64,000 bases of DNA. Source: Thermoplasmata archaeon (GTDB taxonomy: Archaea > Thermoplasmatota > Thermoplasmata > Lutacidiplasmatales > UBA184). Below the pieces are notes generated by a model. It was not told the origin of the DNA. It ran no database searches and worked only from the letters and a program-made list of their open reading frames with translations. This document shows, piece after piece, positions 1 through 8,448 of the stretch. The stretch lies in assembly GCA_021816865.1 (NCBI GenBank), contig JAKAWX010000005.1, positions 104,169 to 168,168 of the forward strand, written 5' to 3'. A program made the translations under genes and the position numbers. Position 1 is the stretch's first letter. Every line of letters begins with the position of its first letter.

Positions 1-2
1 TC

Positions 3-500
3 GTCGGTCTGTTCATGGACTTCGAGACGTTCGGCGAACACCACGCCGCCCGCACCGGGATCCTCGAGTTCCTGAGCGCGCTGCCGCTCGAGGTCGCTCG
101 CCACCCCCACCTTGAGTGGGCGACCGTCGAAGAGGCGATCGCGGGGCACCCGCGCGCGCCGCTGAGCGTTCCGGTGACGATGAGCTGGGCCGACCAGAAC
201 CGCGACCTCGGCGCCTGGCTCGGCAACGACCTCCAGCGCTCCGCGTTCGAGGCGGCGAAGAAGGTCGGGGTCGTGGCGCGGCGGTCCTCGGACCCCGCGG
301 TCCTCGAGGACTGGAGGAAGCTTTTGACCTCGGACCACTTCTACTACATGTACGTGAGCGGCCACGGCGCCGACCAGGGCGTCCACCAGTACTTTTCGAG
401 CTACGAGAGCCCGTACGACGCGTACGCGAACTACATGAACGCGCTGACCGACCTTCGCCGTCGCGCCCTCGACCGGCTCGGTGTCCCCGTCCTCAAGTGA
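3..500 (+). CDS. GH57 family alpha-amylase, C-terminal part
   Basis: This is the tail of a glycoside hydrolase family 57 enzyme that starts before the window; the frame is open from the first bases. The first residues carry the GLFMDYETFGEH-like motif (here MDFETFGEH), whose aspartate is expected to be catalytic in MJ1611-type GH57 alpha-amylases. About 45 residues on, a WADQNRDLGAWLGND segment matches the last conserved GH57 region. These enzymes act on alpha-glucans in a (beta/alpha)7 barrel. The glucoamylase, glucokinase and trehalose synthase that follow suggest turnover of an internal glucan. Family confident; exact substrate unknown because the N-terminal half is missing. Confidence 0.85.
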   Translation, partial: VGLFMDFETFGEHHAARTGILEFLSALPLEVARHPHLEWATVEEAIAGHPRAPLSVPVTMSWADQNRDLGAWLGNDLQRSAFEAAKKVGVVARRSSDPAVLEDWRKLLTSDHFYYMYVSGHGADQGVHQYFSSYESPYDAYANYMNALTDLRRRALDRLGVPVLK

Positions 501-525
501 CGGATAAGGTCCCGGACGGGTGAGC

Positions 526-1173
526 TCAGCGCGCGAAGCCGTCGAGGAACGACCCCCACGCGTCCAGAGACCGGCGCACGCCGCGCTCCGCGTCGTGGCC
601 CGCCTCGGGATCCGAGCGCAGGTGCCGTCCGAGCAGCCGGCGCTCGGCCGCCGAGTGGCCGACATCGGCCGTCACGTGCACCCGGAAGAAGGCGTGGGCG
701 TCGGCCGACCGCAGGCCGTAGAAGGCCCGGAGCCCCCGGGACTTCTCGCGCGCGACCTCAGGAAACTGGGACTCGTAGGCGTAGAGCGCGCCCAGCGCTG
801 ACCCGATCGTGCCGTTGACCGTCTCGGCCTCGTACGCCCGAGAGAGGTCGACCGTCGCGGGGCCGGGGGGCGTCGCGAGACGACGTATCCCAAGCGAGCG
901 CGCGAACCGCGACCAGAGCTCGGGATGGGTCGGCGCTCGTCCCTCCTCGTCGACGAGGTTCTCGAGCAGCACCCGGCGGTCCTCCGGGCGGGAGAGCCGC
1001 GCATACGCTCCGGCGACGTACCGGGGGAAGTTCGACTCGAAGTGGTAGTACTGCTGGGCGTACTGCCGGAGCGCCGAGAGCGGGAGGGTTCCGTTCGTCC
1101 AGGCCGAGTAGAACGGGTGCTTCAGGAGGTGCTGGCGCCGAACGATGCGGTCGAGCTCGTGGGTCGTCGTCAT
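526..1173 (-). CDS. CADD/TenA-like haem-oxygenase-fold protein
   Basis: A 215-residue, probably cytosolic protein of the TenA/PqqC/CADD superfamily, which folds like haem oxygenase and often binds a di-metal centre. It has the CADD-type N-terminus (HPFYSAWTNGTLPL, then YAQQYYHFE), a central LLENLVDEEG segment with HPELW, and a late H-x3-D-x2-H stretch (FRVHVTADVGHS) typical of the metal-binding members. Some CADD relatives make the para-aminobenzoate moiety of folate from their own tyrosine; others belong to thiamine salvage. Which applies here cannot be told from the sequence. It stands alone on the minus strand, divergent from the glucoamylase gene. Starts at ATG; no clear TATA box seen. 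Confidence 0.7.
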   Translation of the reverse strand: MTTTHELDRIVRRQHLLKHPFYSAWTNGTLPLSALRQYAQQYYHFESNFPRYVAGAYARLSRPEDRRVLLENLVDEEGRAPTHPELWSRFARSLGIRRLATPPGPATVDLSRAYEAETVNGTIGSALGALYAYESQFPEVAREKSRGLRAFYGLRSADAHAFFRVHVTADVGHSAAERRLLGRHLRSDPEAGHDAERGVRRSLDAWGSFLDGFAR

Positions 1174-1277
1174 CGTTTCCCGGAGTACGGGGAGGTAGAG
1201 GGACCTTTCGGTGCCGGCCGGAGCGTGCGGGGACGACCGTCGCCGGCCCTCTTCGACCCCTCGCGGCTTCGAACCGA

Positions 1278-1288
1278 ACCGTTATGGG
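1278..1288 (+). promoter_or_regulatory. TATA-like promoter of the glucoamylase unit
   Basis: An ACCGTTATGGG element in GC-rich surroundings. A start site about 25 nt downstream (near 1309) would precede an ATG at 1314 by about 5 nt, as in the leaderless genes of this window. The glucoamylase itself starts later, at 1358. Confidence 0.4.
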
Positions 1289-1313
1289 CCGGCGCGCCCC
1301 CACCCGCCGACCG

Positions 1314-1361
1314 ATGGAATCCGAGCTTCGGGGCGCCCGGCGCCCGACGCAACGCCGATGA
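1314..1361 (+). CDS. Candidate leader peptide (uORF) of the glucoamylase
   Basis: A 15-codon frame, MESELRGARRPTQRR, begins just after the predicted transcription start. Its TGA (1359-1361) overlaps the glucoamylase ATG (1358-1360), the same stop-start coupling used throughout the window. It is arginine-rich. It may only place a terminating ribosome on the main start codon. Its short length makes chance a real possibility. Confidence 0.3.
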   Translation: MESELRGARRPTQRR

Positions 1362-3223
1362 TCACCCAGATCACGGGCAACGGCCGCCTTCTGGTCACCG
1401 TCAACGAGAACGGCGACTGGAACGAGCTCTTCTACCCTTACCCGGGCCAGTACCAGCAGTTACGCGAAGCTCGTCTCGGCCTCTACGACGTCCGGGAGTC
1501 CCGGTTCGCATGGCTGCGCCGCGGCAACGGTTACGAGATCCAGCAGGAGCCGTTCGGCCCCGGCCATCTCCCCGAGTCCGTCTGGGCCGGGCACGGGATC
1601 CGAATCGCCGTCCGCGACCAGATCCACCCGAACCACGACCTCGTGACCCGGGTCATTCGGGTCCGGGCCGACCCGCCCCGCCCGCTGCGCCTCTTCGCCT
1701 ACCACGCCTTCCAGATCGCCGAGTCGATGTACCAGGACACGGCGTTCGTCGACGACTCGACCCAGTCGCTCGTCCACTACAAGCGGGGATTCTTCTTCGA
1801 GTTCTTCTCCGAGCCGAACTTCGCCCGGGCCGTCTGCGGCGAGCACACGCTGAAGGGCCTGCGCGGGACCTACGTCGACGCAGAGGACGGGCGGCTCGAG
1901 GGCCGTCCCGTCGCCCACGGCGCCGCGGACAGCGTCATGGAGTGGGACATAGAGCCCACGTCCGACCGGGACACCGAGATCCGGCTCTTCCTCGCGGCCG
2001 GGAGAAGCCTGCCGGCGACCCGCCGCGTCCATGCGTACGTCCAAACCGGAGGACCGGACCGCTTCGTCCGCGAGTCCGAGGCGTTCTGGACGACGTGGGT
2101 GCAGCGTCGCCTCCCGAACCCCCCCGACGGACTGAGCGAGCTCGGCCGCAAGGTCTACCGGATGAGCGTCCTCCTGCTGCGGCACTGCATCGGGTCCACG
2201 GGCGCGGTGATCGCCTCCCCCGACACCCGATCGCTGGTCGCCGCAGGGGACACGTACAACTACTGCTGGTGGCGGGACGGCGGTTACGTGGCGAAGGCGA
2301 TGGACGAAGCCGGCCTCTACGAGAACTCGGCCCGCTTCCTCCACTTCGCCCGCCAGTGCCAGAGCCCCGACGGCTCGTTCTTCCACCGGCACTTCCCGGA
2401 CGGGGAGATCGGGAGCACGTGGCACCCGCCGCCGCACCTCCAGATCGACCAGACCGCGACCGTCATCGCGGCGACCTGGCACCACTTCAAACGCGGTGCG
2501 GACCCGGACATGCTCCTCGAGTACTGGCCGCTCGCGAAGGACGCGGCGAACTTCCTCGCGGGGTTCCGCAACGGTCCCGCGCGGCTCCCTTCGCCGAGCT
2601 TCGACCTCTGGGAAGAGCGGTTCGGGACGCATGCTTACTCGACCGCCGCGGTCGTGCATGCGCTCGAGCGGGCCTCGCGGATCGCGACGGAGCTCGGCAA
2701 AGACGGCTCCGCGTGGCGGACCGCCTCCCGGGAGATCGGGGCGGCCGCGGTCGCCGAGTTCTGGGACGACGAGAACGGACGGTTCGTCCGCTCCCTGGCC
2801 CCGCGCGACGACCGCCTCGACGCGTCGATCCTGCTCGCGCTCAAGCTCGGCCTCGTTCCCTGGACCGACCCGAGGGCTCGTCGGGCTGTCGACGCGGTCG
2901 AGTCCCGCCTGTGGAACCCGAACCTGGGCGGCCTGGCCCGGTACGAAGGGGACGAGTACTACGGGCACGAGAACCCGTGGCTCGTGTGCACGCTCTGGCT
3001 GGCCGAAGCCCGGCTCCGGCTCGGCGAGCGCGATCGTTGCCGGGAGCTCATCGAGTGGGTCGCCGGGCACGCGACCCCCACCCGCCTCCTCCCCGAACAG
3101 ATCGACCGGACGACCGGAGAGCCCAAGAGCGCGACCCCGCTCACCTGGTCGCACTCCACGTTCGTGGACGTGGTCCACAAGTATGCCGAGTCCGAGCACC
3201 CGGGCGAGATCTCCGAAGAATAA
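1358..3223 (+). CDS. GH15 glucoamylase-like glycoside hydrolase
   Basis: A 621-residue glycoside hydrolase family 15 protein that releases glucose from alpha-glucan or trehalose ends by inversion. The N-terminal beta-domain starts MITQITGNGRLLV, as in archaeal members. The (alpha/alpha)6 barrel carries YNYCWWRDGG near residue 300, the general-acid region DLWEERFG (416-423) and the general-base motif LLPEQ with E580. ATG 1358 was chosen because homology begins there and an upstream mini-frame ends on it; the longer frame from 1211 adds a low-complexity arginine/proline stretch. The ROK kinase follows after a short gap, so released glucose would be phosphorylated at once. No signal peptide is visible, so it is probably intracellular. 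Trehalase activity, known in some archaeal GH15 members, is an alternative. Confidence 0.88.
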   Translation: MITQITGNGRLLVTVNENGDWNELFYPYPGQYQQLREARLGLYDVRESRFAWLRRGNGYEIQQEPFGPGHLPESVWAGHGIRIAVRDQIHPNHDLVTRVIRVRADPPRPLRLFAYHAFQIAESMYQDTAFVDDSTQSLVHYKRGFFFEFFSEPNFARAVCGEHTLKGLRGTYVDAEDGRLEGRPVAHGAADSVMEWDIEPTSDRDTEIRLFLAAGRSLPATRRVHAYVQTGGPDRFVRESEAFWTTWVQRRLPNPPDGLSELGRKVYRMSVLLLRHCIGSTGAVIASPDTRSLVAAGDTYNYCWWRDGGYVAKAMDEAGLYENSARFLHFARQCQSPDGSFFHRHFPDGEIGSTWHPPPHLQIDQTATVIAATWHHFKRGADPDMLLEYWPLAKDAANFLAGFRNGPARLPSPSFDLWEERFGTHAYSTAAVVHALERASRIATELGKDGSAWRTASREIGAAAVAEFWDDENGRFVRSLAPRDDRLDASILLALKLGLVPWTDPRARRAVDAVESRLWNPNLGGLARYEGDEYYGHENPWLVCTLWLAEARLRLGERDRCRELIEWVAGHATPTRLLPEQIDRTTGEPKSATPLTWSHSTFVDVVHKYAESEHPGEISEE

Positions 3224-3257
3224 TGGGCCTTCCGTCCCCCGCGGGCCCGAATCGCTC

Positions 3258-4205
3258 GTGCTCGGGATTGACCTTGGGGCGACCAAGGTGGTGAGCGGGC
3301 TCGTCGCCCCGGACGGCACGATCGTGCGCCACAGCGGACGACACCTGCACGCGAACGACGGGCCCGGGGGCGTCATCCGTACGCTCGTGCGCAGCGCTCG
3401 CGCGTGCCTCGATGAGGCGGCGACGCCGCCGAAGGCGATCGGGGTCGCCGTGGCCGCGCAGGTCGACCCGCGCACGGGCACGGTCGTCCACGCGCCGAAC
3501 CTCGGCTGGCGCGACGTACCCCTCGCCCGCCGGGTCGCCGAGGAGCTGGGGGGACCGGTCTACGTCGTCAACGACGCGCGGGCGGCCGCGTTCGCCGAGT
3601 GGCGTCTCGGCGCCGGCCGGGGGGTGGACGACGTCTTCTGCCTGACCCTGGGGACGGGGGTCGGCGGTTCCGCGGTCGTCGGCGGCCGGCTGCTCGAAGG
3701 CGGCACGCACGCCCTCGGCGAGGTCGGCCACATGACGATCGTCGTCGGCGGACGTCGCTGCCACTGCCCCAACTGGGGTTGCCTTGAGGCGTACGTGGGC
3801 GGCTGGGCGATCGCCGAGCGGGCCCAGGAGGCCGTCCGGCTCGATGCGACCGCCGGAGCCGCCCTTCTCCAACGGGCGGGCCGCGTCGAGGCGATCACCG
3901 CCCAGACCGTCTTCCTCGCGCACCGCACCGGGGACGCGCTCGCCGGCCGCCTCGTCCGCGAGACCGAGCGGTTCCTGGCGGACGGCACCGTCGGGATCGT
4001 GAACGCGTTCAACCCGTCGCTCCTCATCGTCGGAGGCGGACTCGTAGCGGGCCTGCCCGACTTCCTTCCGGTCATCGAGTCCGCGATCCGGGCCCGGTGC
4101 CAGCCGCCCGCCGCCGGCGCCCGTGTGGTGCGCGCCCAGCTCGGCGAGGATGCGGCGCTCGTCGGCGCGGCGGAGATGGCGCGCGCCACCGCTGGCCCAC
4201 GGTAG
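3258..4205 (+). CDS. ROK-family glucokinase
   Basis: A 315-residue ATP-dependent sugar kinase of the ROK family, probably glucokinase (glucose to glucose-6-phosphate). It opens with the phosphate-binding motif LGIDLGATK and has the catalytic region VVNDARAAAFAEW, a GTGVGGS loop, and the ROK zinc site H158 with C168-H-C170 and C175 (CHCPNWGC). No ATG is in frame near the homology start, and GTG 3258 puts the conserved motif at residue 2. It lies 34 nt after the glucoamylase stop on the same strand. Specificity is inferred from the neighbours; fructokinase or N-acetylmannosamine kinase are formally possible. Confidence 0.85.
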   Translation: MLGIDLGATKVVSGLVAPDGTIVRHSGRHLHANDGPGGVIRTLVRSARACLDEAATPPKAIGVAVAAQVDPRTGTVVHAPNLGWRDVPLARRVAEELGGPVYVVNDARAAAFAEWRLGAGRGVDDVFCLTLGTGVGGSAVVGGRLLEGGTHALGEVGHMTIVVGGRRCHCPNWGCLEAYVGGWAIAERAQEAVRLDATAGAALLQRAGRVEAITAQTVFLAHRTGDALAGRLVRETERFLADGTVGIVNAFNPSLLIVGGGLVAGLPDFLPVIESAIRARCQPPAAGARVVRAQLGEDAALVGAAEMARATAGPR

Positions 4206-4331
4206 CCCGGGCCCCGATCGGCCCCCCCAGCGAAGACGGGCGTGGCGGGCCACGGTCGACCGGACCGAAACGACCGTCCGTACCCCGACGCCCGCCGGAC
4301 CGGGCCCCCCCGCGCCGTCGGAGCCGGGCCG

Positions 4332-5993
4332 CTACTTCGGGCGCGTCGTGAGGGAGAACCAGGCGAAGGTTCGGCCCTCGATCCGGTACCCCAGTCGGCC
4401 GTCGGCGACCGTCCACGACGCTTCGCCCGGGCCCGGCTCGAGGACCGTCGGCTCGAGCGCCCGGGGGAGCCGCAGACTTCCGCTCGCCGCGTCGCGCGAG
4501 AAGTTGTAGATGTGGAGGGTCCGAGTCGAACCGCCGTTCCGCGAGAAGGCGAGGACCCCCGGAGGCTCGCCGTTCGGCCGGGAGAAGTCGTCCCCCACCG
4601 CCTCGGCCGGGTGCGCCTTCCGCCAGGCGATCAGTCGGCGGATCTCCGAGAAGAGGGAGCCGGGCCGCGAGGCCTGGTCGGCGACGTTCCGAGACTCGGG
4701 GGCGTACTTCGGGTCGAGGACGAGGGGCCGTACGAGTCGATCGGGGGCCACCGTCGAGAATCCGCCCGAAGGGCCGCTCGTCCACTGCATCGGAGTCCGC
4801 ACGCCGTCCCGGTCGGCGAGGTCGAGGCGGTCGCCCATACCGATCTCGTCGCCGTAGTACAGGAACGGGGTGCCGGGGAGGCTCAGGATGAGCGCGGTGA
4901 GGAAGAGGACGCTCGCGTCGTCGCCGTCCAGCATCGGCGCGAGCCGGTGACGGATACCGCCGTTGATCACGGTCCGGTTGTCCCGTCCGTAGAGCCAGAG
5001 GAACATCTCGCGCTCGTCGTCGCTCGTCTGCTCGAGCGTGACCTCGTCGTGGTTCCGCAGGAAGTACGCCCAGGCCGAACCGTTCGGCGTCGGCAGGGTC
5101 GCCCGGAGGACGTGACGGACCCGCCGCGGATCGCCCTCGCCCCACGCGAGAAAGAGGTTCGGCATGAGAGGGAAGTGCATCACCATCTGGAACTCCTGTC
5201 CGTCGCCGAAGTACGGCACCGTCTCGGGAACCGACTGGTTCGCCTCGGCGACCAGGACCGAGCCGGGAAACTCGGCGTCCATCATCGCGCGCAGCTCGCG
5301 GAAGAAGCGGTGGACCTCGGGAAGGCTCTGGCACCGGGTCCCTTCGCGCTTGTAGAGGTAGGGCACGGCGTCGCAGCGGTAGCCGTCGAGGCCGTGGCCG
5401 AGCCAGAACCGTGCGACCCGGAGCATCTCGGCGCGGACCTCGGGCGCGTCGTAGTTGAGGTCGGGCTGGAAGGCGTAGAACCGGTGGAAGTAGTACTGCC
5501 CTGCGACGTCGTCCCACGTCCAGTTCCCCCGTTCGAAGTCCCGGAAGATCACCCGGCTGCGCGAGAACTCCTTGCCGGTGTCCGACCAGAGGAACCAGGA
5601 CCGGTACCGGGAGTCGCGGTCCCGCCGCGCCTCCTGGAACCACGGGTGGTCGAGGGAGACGTGGTTCGTCACGAGATCGCCAAGGACCCGGATCGAGCGG
5701 GCGTGGGCCTCCTCAACGAGGCGGTCAAGGTCGGCGACCGTGCCGAGGGAGGGGTCGACCGTGTAGTGGTCGGAGATGTCGTAGCCTTCGTCGCGCCAGG
5801 GCGACCGGTAGAACGGCAGGAGCCAGATCGCGCCGATGCCGAGGTCGGCCAGGTAGCTGAGCTTCTCCGTCACGCCGGCGAGGTCGCCGATCCCGTCGCC
5901 GTTCGCATCGCGGAACGAGCGGGGCACGACCTCGTAGACGACCGTCGACCGGAACCAGCGAGCGTTCCGCTGGGAGGGCGCCCGAGAGGCCAT
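4332..5993 (-). CDS. treS: Trehalose synthase (maltose alpha-glucosyltransferase), GH13
   Basis: A 553-residue GH13 enzyme of the TreS type, interconverting maltose and trehalose in the cytosol. Diagnostic blocks: VVYEVVPRSF near the start, NGDGIGDLAGVTEKL, WLLPFYRSPWRDEGYD, VTNHVS, GYRCDAVPYLYKREGT with nucleophile D208, VLVAEANQ with acid/base E250, and FLRNHDEVTL with D316. The YKREGT and FGDGQEFQM segments are TreS hallmarks that separate it from alpha-glucosidases. Length matches stand-alone TreS without the fused maltokinase. A CTCTAATAGTC element about 30 nt upstream could serve as TATA box. It converges with the ROK kinase gene. Confidence 0.88.
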   Translation of the reverse strand: MASRAPSQRNARWFRSTVVYEVVPRSFRDANGDGIGDLAGVTEKLSYLADLGIGAIWLLPFYRSPWRDEGYDISDHYTVDPSLGTVADLDRLVEEAHARSIRVLGDLVTNHVSLDHPWFQEARRDRDSRYRSWFLWSDTGKEFSRSRVIFRDFERGNWTWDDVAGQYYFHRFYAFQPDLNYDAPEVRAEMLRVARFWLGHGLDGYRCDAVPYLYKREGTRCQSLPEVHRFFRELRAMMDAEFPGSVLVAEANQSVPETVPYFGDGQEFQMVMHFPLMPNLFLAWGEGDPRRVRHVLRATLPTPNGSAWAYFLRNHDEVTLEQTSDDEREMFLWLYGRDNRTVINGGIRHRLAPMLDGDDASVLFLTALILSLPGTPFLYYGDEIGMGDRLDLADRDGVRTPMQWTSGPSGGFSTVAPDRLVRPLVLDPKYAPESRNVADQASRPGSLFSEIRRLIAWRKAHPAEAVGDDFSRPNGEPPGVLAFSRNGGSTRTLHIYNFSRDAASGSLRLPRALEPTVLEPGPGEASWTVADGRLGYRIEGRTFAWFSLTTRPK

Positions 5994-6071
5994 CCGACCA
6001 CCGCGGGTGGGGGCTCCGGACCGACTATTAGAGTCCCCGCTCCAGAGGAACGGGCGGAGTCGCAGCGGCCG

Positions 6072-7238
6072 TCAGGCGTCGAGGAGGGCATCGCCTCGCG
6101 AGAGGATCGCCGCGACCTCGGGGCGGAGGATCTCGAGCGGGAGCTTCTCCCCCTTGGAGAGCGCGGTGCGGATCCGGGTCTGGCTCGTGTCGAGGCGATG
6201 CTCGACCGGATGGGCGCACGTCTTGGGGGTCGCCATCCACCCGCAGTCGCGGCAAAAGAACGTCTCGGCGTACTTGAGCGCCCGGATCCCCAGCGGGAGC
6301 TCGTCGAAGATCCGCTGACTCGCGAACGGGTCGTAGTACTTGCCGATCCCCGCCTGGTCGCGGCCGACGATGTACAGGCCGCAGCCGTAGTTCTTTCGGA
6401 CGGTCGCGAGGAAGTGCGCGGCTTTGGGCCCGCCGTAGCGCATCGTGATGCTCAGCGACGCGAGCAGGACCCGGTCGGCGGGGTAGTAGTTCCGGACGAG
6501 GACGCGGTACGCTTCGAGGATGACCTCGGGGCGGTAGTCCCCCTTCTTGAGACGACCGAGGACGGGATGGACGAAGAGCCCGTCAACGTCGTCCCGGTCG
6601 AGGGTACACCGCTGGAGGTACTCGTGGGCCGTGTGCGGGACGTTGCGGGTCTGGTAGGCGGCCACGCTGTGCCAGTGGCGACGGGCGAACTCGGCGCGGA
6701 CCTCGGCCGGGCTCATCTCGAACGGGCCGGTCGGGTGGTCGAGGCGACGGAGGAGCTCGATGCGCCCGGCGAGGGCGGTCTCTCCGCCGGCGAGGACGTC
6801 CGCGACGTTCGGGTGGTTGGGGTCCCGGGTCCCGTAGACGACCTCGGCAAACCGGCCCCGGTCGAAGCGGTACTTCTCGGTGAGCTTCAGGATCGCGAAC
6901 AACCGGCCGTGCGTGTCGACGAGGCCGACCTCGTCGCCCGGGCGCACGCTCTCGACCACGGCGTCGTTCTCCCGACCGGTAGGGGCGAGGAGGATCGGCA
7001 TGGTCCAGGGAAGACCGCTCTCGAGTCGGTTCGTCGTGAGGATCGACTCTAGGGTCGCCCGGTCCTGGAACCCGTCGAGCGGGCTGTAGGCCCCGAGACC
7101 GATCTTCTCGGCGTCGTAGACCTGGTCCACGAACGGCGCGATACGGGGCAGGTCGTGGGCCTCGGCCTCGCGACGCTCGCGCTCCGAGTCGGAGACCTCG
7201 CAATTCACCAGGTGGCCGCCGTGCGGTTCGGGAATCAT
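6072..7238 (-). CDS. sat: Sulfate adenylyltransferase (ATP sulfurylase)
   Basis: A 388-residue homo-oligomeric-type ATP sulfurylase. In sulfur oxidisers it runs APS plus pyrophosphate to sulfate plus ATP, giving substrate-level ATP. It has the QTRNVPHTAHEYLQR active-site block (QxRN and HxxH-type histidines), a GRDQAGIGKYYDPF segment in place of the usual GRDHAG, and a C-terminal FFCRDCGWMATPKTCAHP region with a C-x2-C plus C and H that may bind zinc. No APS kinase domain follows. AprBA, its partner, lies about 18.5 kb away. The direction is inferred from the sHdr genes nearby. The His-to-Gln change in GRDxAG is noteworthy. Confidence 0.93.
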   Translation of the reverse strand: MIPEPHGGHLVNCEVSDSERERREAEAHDLPRIAPFVDQVYDAEKIGLGAYSPLDGFQDRATLESILTTNRLESGLPWTMPILLAPTGRENDAVVESVRPGDEVGLVDTHGRLFAILKLTEKYRFDRGRFAEVVYGTRDPNHPNVADVLAGGETALAGRIELLRRLDHPTGPFEMSPAEVRAEFARRHWHSVAAYQTRNVPHTAHEYLQRCTLDRDDVDGLFVHPVLGRLKKGDYRPEVILEAYRVLVRNYYPADRVLLASLSITMRYGGPKAAHFLATVRKNYGCGLYIVGRDQAGIGKYYDPFASQRIFDELPLGIRALKYAETFFCRDCGWMATPKTCAHPVEHRLDTSQTRIRTALSKGEKLPLEILRPEVAAILSRGDALLDA

Positions 7239-7270
7239 GCCATCGCCTGGCGTTGGCCAGCCGGACGTGG

Positions 7271-7279
7271 GTTATATCG
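7271..7279 (-). promoter_or_regulatory. TATA box of sat
   Basis: Minus-strand CGATATAAC lies about 37 nt before the sat ATG, giving a predicted leader of about 10 nt. It is one of the clearest AT-rich islands in this part of the window. Confidence 0.55.
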
Positions 7280-7380
7280 ACTGCCGCACGAAGGCGTCAG
7301 TGCGGGCCGCGGGAGGTCGCTCACGAACCCCGGTCGCGGGGGCGGAACCGCGCGCCCGCGCCGGCCCGCTCGGGGAAACA

Positions 7381-7387
7381 CATATTA
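7381..7387 (+). promoter_or_regulatory. TATA box of the zinc-ribbon/Lrp unit
   Basis: CATATTA, preceded by the purine-rich GGGGAAACA that could act as a BRE, is centred about 33 nt before the ATG at 7417. This position supports 7417 rather than the in-frame ATG at 7387, which falls inside the box. Confidence 0.5.
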
Positions 7388-7416
7388 TGCGACCGAGACT
7401 CATCGCCGTGCGGCCG

Positions 7417-7728
7417 ATGGCGGAAACCCCCCCGGACGGTGCCCTTCCCGATGCTCGGGACTTCGACCGCCAGATGAACGCGAAGGTCCTCGCGTTCGGC
7501 TCCCGCGGCGACGCGCCGTGCCCGAAGTGCGGCAGCGTCGGCTATCGGCGAGTGGCGGACTCGGAGATGGTCGCGCTCTACGCCTGTCGGCTCTGCGGCT
7601 TCCAGCAGCAGATCCTCCACGATCCCGTGGAGGAGGTGGAACCGCCGTTCCGGGAGTACCGCGAGGGTCGGGGATTCCAGGCAGCGGTCGACGACGAGTC
7701 CCGAGACGAGCCGGGGGATGCCGCGTGA
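7417..7728 (+). CDS. Small zinc-ribbon protein
   Basis: A 103-residue protein with a central zinc ribbon: CPKCG and, 19 residues after its second cysteine, CRLCG. The C-terminus is acidic. No enzyme family is recognised; such small ribbons occur in archaeal nucleic-acid-binding or chaperone-like proteins. The start at ATG 7417 was chosen from the TATA position; longer frames add a low-complexity arginine-rich stretch. Its stop overlaps the GTG of the Lrp-type regulator (GTGA), so the two are translationally coupled. A link to the sulfur regulon is possible but unproven. Confidence 0.6.
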   Translation: MAETPPDGALPDARDFDRQMNAKVLAFGSRGDAPCPKCGSVGYRRVADSEMVALYACRLCGFQQQILHDPVEEVEPPFREYREGRGFQAAVDDESRDEPGDAA

Positions 7729-8354
7729 GGGCGACCCGGTCGCGGCCGGACCGGACCCTCCCGGCGCATCCCAGCCCGAGACCGGCATCCACGACCCGGG
7801 CCCCGCTCGTCCGACGCGGTCGCCACCGCGGGCCGACCGAGCCTCTCGACCCGCTCGATGTCGCGATCCTTGCGGCGCTCCAGACGGACGGGCGAGCCTC
7901 GCTCCGCCGAGTGGCGAAGGACGTCGGCGCGAGCGTCACCACCGTCAGCAGCCGCGTCCGCGCCCTCGAACGCCTCGGCGTCCTCCAGGGGTTCGTCCCG
8001 CTCGTGAGCGTACAGCGTCTCGCGGCCGTGGGCCGTTCGCCTCACTGCGTCGTTCTCTTCGTCGCGCCGCGCGCGCGAACACGGGACGGTGTGGACGAGG
8101 TCGCCCGCACGGTCGCCGAGGCGCCGAGCGTCTGCTACCTGTTCCAGATGACCGGGACGTCCGAGCTGATGGCGTTCGCGTCAACAGTCTCCGAGCGCGC
8201 GACGGCCGAGCTCATCGATTCGCTCTCGAGGATCCCCGGCGTGGACGGAGTGCGCCCGGTCTACATCGCGCGCGTCCACAAGGAGCGACCGGGGCACCCG
8301 GTCGGCGAGCCGACGCCGTCGGCCCGGTCCGTCCTCAAGGTCGCGGGCCGATGA
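7725..8354 (+). CDS. Lrp/AsnC-family transcriptional regulator
   Basis: A 209-residue regulator. After a basic, probably disordered N-terminus of about 45 residues comes an AsnC-type winged helix (LDPLDVAILAALQTDGRASLRRVAKDV and TTVSSRVRALERLGVLQGF, here in two pieces) and then an RAM ligand-binding beta/alpha domain ending in VYIARVHK. GTG 7725 overlaps the upstream stop. The sHdr operon begins 94 nt downstream, and a palindrome overlaps its predicted start site. This makes the gene a natural candidate for the sulfur-regulon regulator, although Lrp proteins more often sense amino acids. Bacterial sHdr loci are known to use an ArsR-type regulator, so this would be a different solution. Confidence 0.85.
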   Translation: MRATRSRPDRTLPAHPSPRPASTTRAPLVRRGRHRGPTEPLDPLDVAILAALQTDGRASLRRVAKDVGASVTTVSSRVRALERLGVLQGFVPLVSVQRLAAVGRSPHCVVLFVAPRARTRDGVDEVARTVAEAPSVCYLFQMTGTSELMAFASTVSERATAELIDSLSRIPGVDGVRPVYIARVHKERPGHPVGEPTPSARSVLKVAGR

Positions 8355-8400
8355 CACCGGAGCGTCGCGCGAGTCGGCCCCGAGGATGGGCCCGTGCAAA

Positions 8401-8437
8401 TCCTTATCACGGACAGGCCTATTGGACGTTTGTCCAT
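8401..8437 (+). promoter_or_regulatory. sHdr operon promoter with palindromic operator
   Basis: AAATCCTTATC (8398-8408) is a plausible BRE/TATA, predicting a start near 8430. The palindrome TTGGAC-GTTT-GTCCAT at 8422-8437 sits on that start site, with perfect TGGAC/GTCCA arms. An extra GGACA half-site lies at 8411-8415. The same TTGGAC-N4-GT motif recurs at 20863-20878 and 25676-25691. Confidence 0.6.
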
Positions 8438-8448
8438 CTGAGCGCCCC

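Noticed and set aside
3223..3260. ATG overlapping the glucoamylase stop as start of the kinase
   Set aside because: That ATG (3223) is out of frame with the ROK protein; GTG 3258 is in frame and starts the conserved motif.
1460..3481. Very long open frames antisense to the glucoamylase and other genes (for example on the minus strand here, and at 40991-43828)
   Set aside because: They are shadows of GC-rich coding sequence: low-complexity Arg/Pro/Ala/Gly translations without motifs, lying over genes with clear homology.
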